DNA from: DASQEH01 sp038239485 | GTDB taxonomy: Bacteria > Actinomycetota > Actinomycetes > Propionibacteriales > Nocardioidaceae | Length of the DNA stretch: 64,000 bases | Direction: 5' to 3' | NCBI GenBank assembly: GCA_038239485.1 | Contig: JBBSET010000005.1 | Span: forward strand, 1 to 64,000 | Shown here: piece by piece, positions 60,096-64,000 of the stretch | Position numbering within the stretch: position 1 is the first letter of the stretch | Layout: each line of letters starts with the position of its first letter | Translations under genes and position numbers: made by a program | Notes under the pieces: model-generated | Databases searched by the model: none | Told to the model about the DNA's origin: nothing | What the model saw: only the letters and a program-made list of their open reading frames with translations

Positions 60096-60815
60096 ATGAC
60101 CCGCGCAGACGGCCGTAGCGCCGACCAGCTCCGTCCGATCACCATCAGCCGCAACTGGCTCGACCACGCCGCCGGCTCGGTGCTCGTGGAGTTCGGGCGG
60201 ACCCGGGTCCTGTGCGCGGCCAGCGCCAGCACCGGGGTGCCGCGGTGGCGCAAGGACAGCGGTCTGGGTTGGGTCACCGCGGAGTACGCGATGCTGCCGA
60301 GCTCGACGCATACCCGGTCGGACCGCGAGTCCGTCAAGGGCCGCATCGGCGGGCGTACCCACGAGATCTCGCGGCTCATCGGTCGCTCGCTACGAGCCGT
60401 GATCGACTACAAGGCACTCGGGGAGAACACGATCGTGCTCGACTGCGACGTCCTCCAGGCCGACGGCGGCACCCGGACGGCGGCCATCACCGGCGCGTAC
60501 GTCGCGCTGGCCGATGCGGTCGCCCATCTCCGCGGCAAAGGCGTCCTGGCCGGAGAGCCGTTGACCGGCTCGGTGTCGGCGGTCTCGGTCGGGATCATCG
60601 ACGGCGAGCCGCGGCTGGACCTGCCCTACGAGGAGGACGTCCGGGCCGAGACCGACATGAACGTCGTGATGACCGGACAGGGTGCCTTCATCGAGATCCA
60701 GGGCACCGCCGAAGGAGCGCCGTTCGACCGCACCCAGCTGGACTCGCTGCTCGACCTCGCCGTCGCCGGATGCGCCGAGCTTGGCGCCATCCAGAGGCAG
60801 GCCCTGGCGTCGTGA
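60096..60815 (+). CDS. rph: Ribonuclease PH
   Basis: RNase PH trims tRNA 3' ends with phosphate. The 239-residue product has RPITISRNWLDHAAGSVLVE, the motif AEYAMLPSSTHTRSDRESVK with its phosphate-binding arginines, and the C-terminal VVMTGQGAFIEIQGTAEGAP. ATG 60096 stands six bases after TAGGGT (60084-60089). The rdgB start overlaps its stop by four bases. Confidence 0.97.
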   Translation: MTRADGRSADQLRPITISRNWLDHAAGSVLVEFGRTRVLCAASASTGVPRWRKDSGLGWVTAEYAMLPSSTHTRSDRESVKGRIGGRTHEISRLIGRSLRAVIDYKALGENTIVLDCDVLQADGGTRTAAITGAYVALADAVAHLRGKGVLAGEPLTGSVSAVSVGIIDGEPRLDLPYEEDVRAETDMNVVMTGQGAFIEIQGTAEGAPFDRTQLDSLLDLAVAGCAELGAIQRQALAS

Positions 60816-61435
60816 GACAGGTCTTCCTCGCCTCGCGCAACCCCAAGAAGATCGAGGAGCTTCGACGCGTGCTGGGCCGAGTGGTGCCCGAGCTGAAGGT
60901 CCTGGGGCTCGCCGACGTCGACCCGTACGACGAACCTGCCGAGACCGAGCCGACCTTCGAGGGCAACGCGCTGATCAAGGCCAGAGCTGGTGCACAGGCC
61001 ACCGGGCTGCCCTCACTCGCCGACGACAGCGGCCTGTGCGTGGACGCCCTGAACGGCATGCCGGGGGTGTTGTCGGCGCGCTGGGCGGGAGCGGCGAAGG
61101 ACGACGCCGCCAACAACGCGCTGCTGCTGGCCCAGCTCGAGGACGTGCCGGACAACCGCCGGACCGGACGCTTCCGCTGCGCCGTCGCTGTCAGCTTCGG
61201 TACCGGCGACGAGGCAGTCGAGTTCGGCGAGATGAGCGGATCGATCCTGCGCCGGCCGCGCGGAGACGGTGGCTTCGGCTACGACCCGCTGTTCGTGCCG
61301 GACGGGTACGACCGGACCAGCGCCGAATTGACCGCTGAGGAGAAGGACGAGATCTCCCACCGCGGCCAGTCGCTGCGGGCGATCGCACCCCTCGTCGCCG
61401 CCAACCTGCTCCGACCCATCGCCTCGCCGGACTGA
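60812..61435 (+). CDS. rdgB: Non-canonical purine NTP pyrophosphatase (ITPase/XTPase)
   Basis: This enzyme removes ITP, XTP and related damaged nucleotides. The 207-residue product has the signature LASRNPKKIEELRRVLG, the catalytic acidic segment LADDSGLCVDALNG and GDGGFGYDPLFVPDG. GTG 60812 overlaps the rph stop (GTGA), as in other actinobacteria. A minus-strand tRNA follows 14 bases downstream. Confidence 0.96.
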   Translation: MRQVFLASRNPKKIEELRRVLGRVVPELKVLGLADVDPYDEPAETEPTFEGNALIKARAGAQATGLPSLADDSGLCVDALNGMPGVLSARWAGAAKDDAANNALLLAQLEDVPDNRRTGRFRCAVAVSFGTGDEAVEFGEMSGSILRRPRGDGGFGYDPLFVPDGYDRTSAELTAEEKDEISHRGQSLRAIAPLVAANLLRPIASPD

Positions 61436-61449
61436 TCAGCAGGCACAAC

Positions 61450-61526
61450 TGGTGCGGCCGGTGAGATTCGAACTCACACTGTCAGGTTCCTAAGACCTGT
61501 GCCTCCTGCCGTTGGGCTACGGCCGC
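61450..61526 (-). tRNA. tRNA with UAG anticodon and short variable arm (nominally tRNA-Leu)
   Basis: Read on the minus strand from 61526, the acceptor GCGGCCG pairs with CGGCCGC, then discriminator A and encoded CCA (61450-61452). The anticodon stem CAGGT/ACCTG encloses CTTAGGA, giving anticodon UAG with G37, which reads CUA/CUG leucine codons. The T arm is GTGAG TTCGAAT CTCAC. The variable region has only five bases (ACAGT), whereas bacterial leucine tRNAs are class II with a long variable arm. The D loop is also longer than usual (about 11 bases between GCC and GGC). It is therefore a well-folded class I tRNA with an anticodon that does not match its class; it may be charged with another amino acid, be non-standard, or be non-functional in translation. 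Confidence 0.85.
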
Positions 61527-61580
61527 CGCTTGGCAGAGCCTACGCAGATCCGCTCCGGCAGACCCATATTTCGGCCGGCG

Positions 61581-62045
61581 TCAGCCGACCAGCTCGGCTC
61601 GCAGGCGCGCCACATGCCCGGTGGCCTTCACGTTGTACATCGCCCGCTCGACGGTCCCGTCCTCGCCGATGACGAAGGTGGAGCGGATGACTCCGATGGT
61701 CGTCCTGCCGTAGAGCGTCTTCTCGCCCCAGGCGCCGTAGGCCTCGAGCACGGACTTGTCGGGGTCGGACAGCAACGGGAAGGTGAGGCCGTCCCGCGCC
61801 CGGAACTCAGCCAGCTGCTCCGGCTGGTCCGGCGACAGGCCCACCACTGTGAACCCGGCTGAGCTCAGAGATTCCAGTGAGTCACGGAAGTCGCACGCCT
61901 GAGTCGTACAGCCCGGCGTCATCGCGGCCGGGTAGACGTACAGGATGACCTTCTTGCCCCGCAGGTCGGACAGGCTCACCGACTGGCCGGTGTCGTCGGA
62001 CAGGGTGAAGTCCGGAGCAGTGTCGCCAGTGTCGAGTCGGGTCAT
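61581..62045 (-). CDS. bcp: Thioredoxin-dependent peroxiredoxin (Bcp/PrxQ)
   Basis: This thiol peroxidase reduces peroxides with thioredoxin. The 154-residue product has the peroxidatic Cys46 (MTPGCTTQACDF) and the resolving Cys51 five residues later, the PrxQ pattern. The active-site Thr (43) and the conserved Arg of the family are present. ATG 62045 follows GGAGACG. Confidence 0.96.
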   Translation of the reverse strand: MTRLDTGDTAPDFTLSDDTGQSVSLSDLRGKKVILYVYPAAMTPGCTTQACDFRDSLESLSSAGFTVVGLSPDQPEQLAEFRARDGLTFPLLSDPDKSVLEAYGAWGEKTLYGRTTIGVIRSTFVIGEDGTVERAMYNVKATGHVARLRAELVG

Positions 62046-62275
62046 CGGTCGTCTCCGGTCGTGATTCGAGCGATCGCGGCGCGAGCTGTCGCCTCGCCGT
62101 GGGCAGTCGTGTGGCTCGCAACCTGGTGCTGTCTGCCAGGTGCTGTCAGCGAGTTTGCCACGCCGACCAGGCTCGGTCTCAACGGAGTCGGCTGTATCAC
62201 GTCGCGGCCGGCTATGTCGGCGTCCGCCCGGCAGACGTGCGAGACTTGCAGCCGCATACGAACGCAGGAGGTTAT
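62046..62275. other. Intergenic region without a gene
   Basis: The 230 bases between the divergent bcp and DUF3618 genes contain no frame I would call a gene. The final bases carry AGGAGG for the DUF3618 start. Promoters for both genes must lie here; I see no clear boxes. Confidence 0.5.
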
Positions 62276-62530
62276 GTGAGCCCGGCAGACCGGACGCCTG
62301 AGCAGATCGCAGCTGATATCGCCACGACCCGCAACCGTCTTGCTGGCACGATCGACCAGCTGATGTATCGCGCCCAGCCCAAGACCATCCTCCAGCGGCA
62401 GGTGGCGAGCACGAAGGCGTCGTTCTACGACAGTCAGGGTTCCCTCAAGAGGGACAAGGTCGCCATCATCGCCGGAGCCGTCGTCGGGGTCGTGGTGTTG
62501 ATCGTCGGCATTCGCAAGATCGCCGGTTGA
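62276..62530 (+). CDS. DUF3618 membrane-anchored protein
   Basis: An 84-residue protein with the DUF3618 opening RTPEQIAADIATTRNRLAGT, an amphipathic helix and a C-terminal membrane segment (VAIIAGAVVGVVVLIVGI). GTG 62276 follows AGGAGG at ideal spacing. The family occurs across actinobacteria, often in pairs with other small membrane proteins; no function is known. Confidence 0.92.
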   Translation: MSPADRTPEQIAADIATTRNRLAGTIDQLMYRAQPKTILQRQVASTKASFYDSQGSLKRDKVAIIAGAVVGVVVLIVGIRKIAG

Positions 62531-62558
62531 CCATCGCCCGCACGCTCGCTCACACCCG

Positions 62559-62900
62559 ATGACGCCCTCGTCGCGACCGCTCCACGACAAGCTGCCTATC
62601 CGGATGCTGCACGACCGGGTGCTGGTGTCACTCGACTCAGAGTCCGGCGAGCGCAGGTCGACGGCGGGCATCGTGATTCCCGCGACCGCGCAGATGGGGC
62701 GGCGACTGGCGTGGGGCAAAGTCGTCGGCCTCGGCTCGAACGTCCGAACGGTCGAGATCGGGGACCGGGTGCTGTTCGACCCCGAGGAGAAGGCCGAGAT
62801 CGAGGTACGCGGCGAACTCTTCATCCTGCTGCGCGAGCGTGACCTCCATGCCGTGGCCTCGGAGCGTCTCGAGGACGGCCAGACCGGCCTCTACCTGTAG
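62559..62900 (+). CDS. GroES-like (chaperonin-10 fold) protein
   Basis: The 113-residue product has the Cpn10 pattern: IRMLHDRVLVSLDSESGERR, STAGIVIPATAQ, GKVVGLGSNVRTVEIGDRVL and ELFILLRERDLHAV. It is longer than GroES, the mobile-loop hydrophobic tripeptide is not conserved as in groES, and there is no groEL gene here, so it is a divergent paralogue rather than the housekeeping co-chaperonin. It follows DUF3618 by 28 bases. Confidence 0.85.
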   Translation: MTPSSRPLHDKLPIRMLHDRVLVSLDSESGERRSTAGIVIPATAQMGRRLAWGKVVGLGSNVRTVEIGDRVLFDPEEKAEIEVRGELFILLRERDLHAVASERLEDGQTGLYL

Positions 62901-62914
62901 TCCCCGCGCCAGTC

Positions 62915-64000
62915 TCAGGGGGTGAGGCTCGCCATCCAGTCCTCCACGTCGTCGGCGGAGCGGGCCAGCGCGCCGGACAGGTTCTGGCAGCCGTCGTCGG
63001 TGACCAGCACGTCGTCCTCGATGCGGATACCGATGCCGCGCAGCGACTCCGGAACCAGCAGGTCGCTGGCCTGGAAGTAGAGCCCCGGCTCCACCGTGAG
63101 AACCATGCCCGGCTCGAGCTTCCCGTCGAGGTAGCTCTCGCTCCTCGCGGCGGCACAGTCGTGGACGTCGAGGCCCAGCATGTGACCGGTCCCGTGCAAC
63201 GTCCACCGCCGGTAGACCCCGTTGTCCTTCTCGAGGGCCTCCTCGGCCGAGCAGGGCAAGACGCCCATGTCGTCCAGACCCTGGGCCAGTACTGTCATCG
63301 CCGCGATGTGGAAGTCCCGGTACGGCGCTCCGGGTCTGACAGCGGCCATGCCCGCCTCCTGCGCGGCGAGGACGAGGTCGTACAGATGACGCTGGTCGGG
63401 CGTGAAGGTGCCGTCGACCGGTAGCGTCCGGGTGACGTCAGCTGTGTAGAGCGACCGGTTCTCGACGCCCATGTCGAGAAGCAGCAACTGGCCGGGCGTC
63501 ACCGGTCCGTCGTTCTCGATCCAGTGCAGCGTGGTCGCGTGCGGGCCGCCCGCGACGATGCACTCGTACCCGATGTCGTTGCCGTCGACCCGCGCCCGGC
63601 GGTGGAACGTACCCTCGATCCACCGCTCACCATGGACCAGCACGCTCGGCCACTCGCGCCCTGAGTCCTCGAAGCCTCGGATCGTGGAGTCGATGGCGTC
63701 CTGCAGCTCCGCCACCTCCCAGCGGTCCTTGACCAGTCGCATCTCGGAGATGAAGACGGCCAGCTCGGCGTCGGCCCTGGGGTCGCTGTGCCCGCTCACC
63801 AGCGCATCGACGTCGGCGTCGACACCTCGGTGGACGCGGGCGTCCTTGCCGGACTTCAGCACGTCGGGCAGGTCGTAGAGGTGCCGGCAACGCAGCCCGT
63901 ACATCTCCTCGGCCTCGGTGAGTGAGCGCCGACGCCCCGACCAGGCTTCGCCGTAGCGACCGTCGCGCCAGAAGGCGTCGTCGGTCTTGGCGTGGCGGGG
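62915..64000 (-). CDS. pepP: Xaa-Pro aminopeptidase (M24), truncated at the window edge
   Basis: At least 361 residues are visible; the N-terminus lies beyond base 64000. Starting at the edge, the frame reads KTDDAFWRDGRYGEAWSGRR, the substrate-domain end, and then the M24 pita-bread domain with metal ligands in LLLDMGVENRSLYTADVTRT (two Asp), HGTGHMLGLDVHD (His), VLTVEPGLYF (Glu) and IRIEDDVLVT (Glu). It releases N-terminal residues preceding proline. The gene converges on the GroES-like gene. Confidence 0.93.
   Translation of the reverse strand, partial: PRHAKTDDAFWRDGRYGEAWSGRRRSLTEAEEMYGLRCRHLYDLPDVLKSGKDARVHRGVDADVDALVSGHSDPRADAELAVFISEMRLVKDRWEVAELQDAIDSTIRGFEDSGREWPSVLVHGERWIEGTFHRRARVDGNDIGYECIVAGGPHATTLHWIENDGPVTPGQLLLLDMGVENRSLYTADVTRTLPVDGTFTPDQRHLYDLVLAAQEAGMAAVRPGAPYRDFHIAAMTVLAQGLDDMGVLPCSAEEALEKDNGVYRRWTLHGTGHMLGLDVHDCAAARSESYLDGKLEPGMVLTVEPGLYFQASDLLVPESLRGIGIRIEDDVLVTDDGCQNLSGALARSADDVEDWMASLTP

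Overview
The window is high-GC, gene-dense DNA from an actinobacterium. Two gene blocks keep the order known from actinobacterial chromosomes. One is prfB-ftsE-ftsX-peptidase-smpB-ssrA (21.8-27.0 kb). The other is pncB / clpS-DUF2017-mec-cysO-cysM / murI-MBL-rph-rdgB (53.3-61.4 kb), which matches the Mycobacterium tuberculosis Rv1330c-Rv1341 order. Together with the SelABCD locus, the 180-kDa-type NAD-glutamate dehydrogenase, the Tad-pilus-like genes and many start codons preceded closely by a -10-like hexamer, this suggests a chromosomal segment of Propionibacteriales, probably Nocardioidaceae. That placement is inference; no rRNA gene is present. I see no prophage, insertion sequence or CRISPR array.

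Layout. 0.4-3.3 kb: a hypothetical protein, an excisionase-type HTH protein, and a CpaB-like plus a TadZ/CpaE-like protein. 3.3-5.1 kb: a cupredoxin-like lipoprotein paired with a polytopic membrane protein. 5.2-11.6 kb: WS/DGAT-like acyltransferase, DUF6912, Ku, P5C dehydrogenase, a cysteine-rich mini-protein, DUF2505 and tryptophan 2,3-dioxygenase. 11.7-18.6 kb: the giant glutamate dehydrogenase and an ABC exporter pair. 18.6-19.1 kb: a decayed FrnE/DsbA-family gene. 19.3-21.5 kb: a divergent TetR/MFS efflux pair with a perfect inverted repeat between them. 21.8-27.4 kb: translation termination, cell-division hydrolase control and trans-translation (RF2, FtsEX, M23 protein, SmpB, tmRNA), then a cupin. 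27.4-30.9 kb: a PYROXD2-like oxidoreductase and a GcvT-like folate protein, diverging from a TetR regulator. 30.9-36.6 kb: sedolisin-type peptidase, a MerR/B12-binding regulator diverging from a GAF-ANTAR protein, methyltransferase, MFS protein and SRPBCC protein.

36.6-40.9 kb is a compact selenocysteine locus: selC-selA-selB on the minus strand and selD diverging. 41-47.7 kb: DUF427, a cyclic-di-AMP (ydaO-type) riboswitch in front of a secreted NlpC/P60 hydrolase, a DUF3048 lipoprotein, an ACT-malic enzyme, YqgE, a GH114-like protein, DUF3039 and a secreted M43 metalloprotease. 47.7-52.7 kb: a sugar-ABC ATPase (MsiK/UgpC type), an Lrp regulator diverging from 4-hydroxyphenylpyruvate dioxygenase, and NDH-2. 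52.7-64 kb: NAD salvage (pncA, pncB), clpS, the CysO-dependent cysteine pathway, murI, a Rv1339-type metallo-hydrolase, RNase PH, an ITP/XTP pyrophosphatase, an unusual short-arm tRNA with UAG anticodon, Bcp, DUF3618, a GroES-like protein and a truncated M24 aminopeptidase at the right edge.

Most worth following up: the tRNA(UAG) without a long variable arm; the B12-binding regulator that keeps the cobalamin motifs but lacks the CarH light-switch histidine and faces a GAF-ANTAR gene; the uncharacterised PYROXD2/GcvT/TetR unit; the riboswitch leader with a visible Shine-Dalgarno-sequestering pairing; and the widespread leaderless start architecture.
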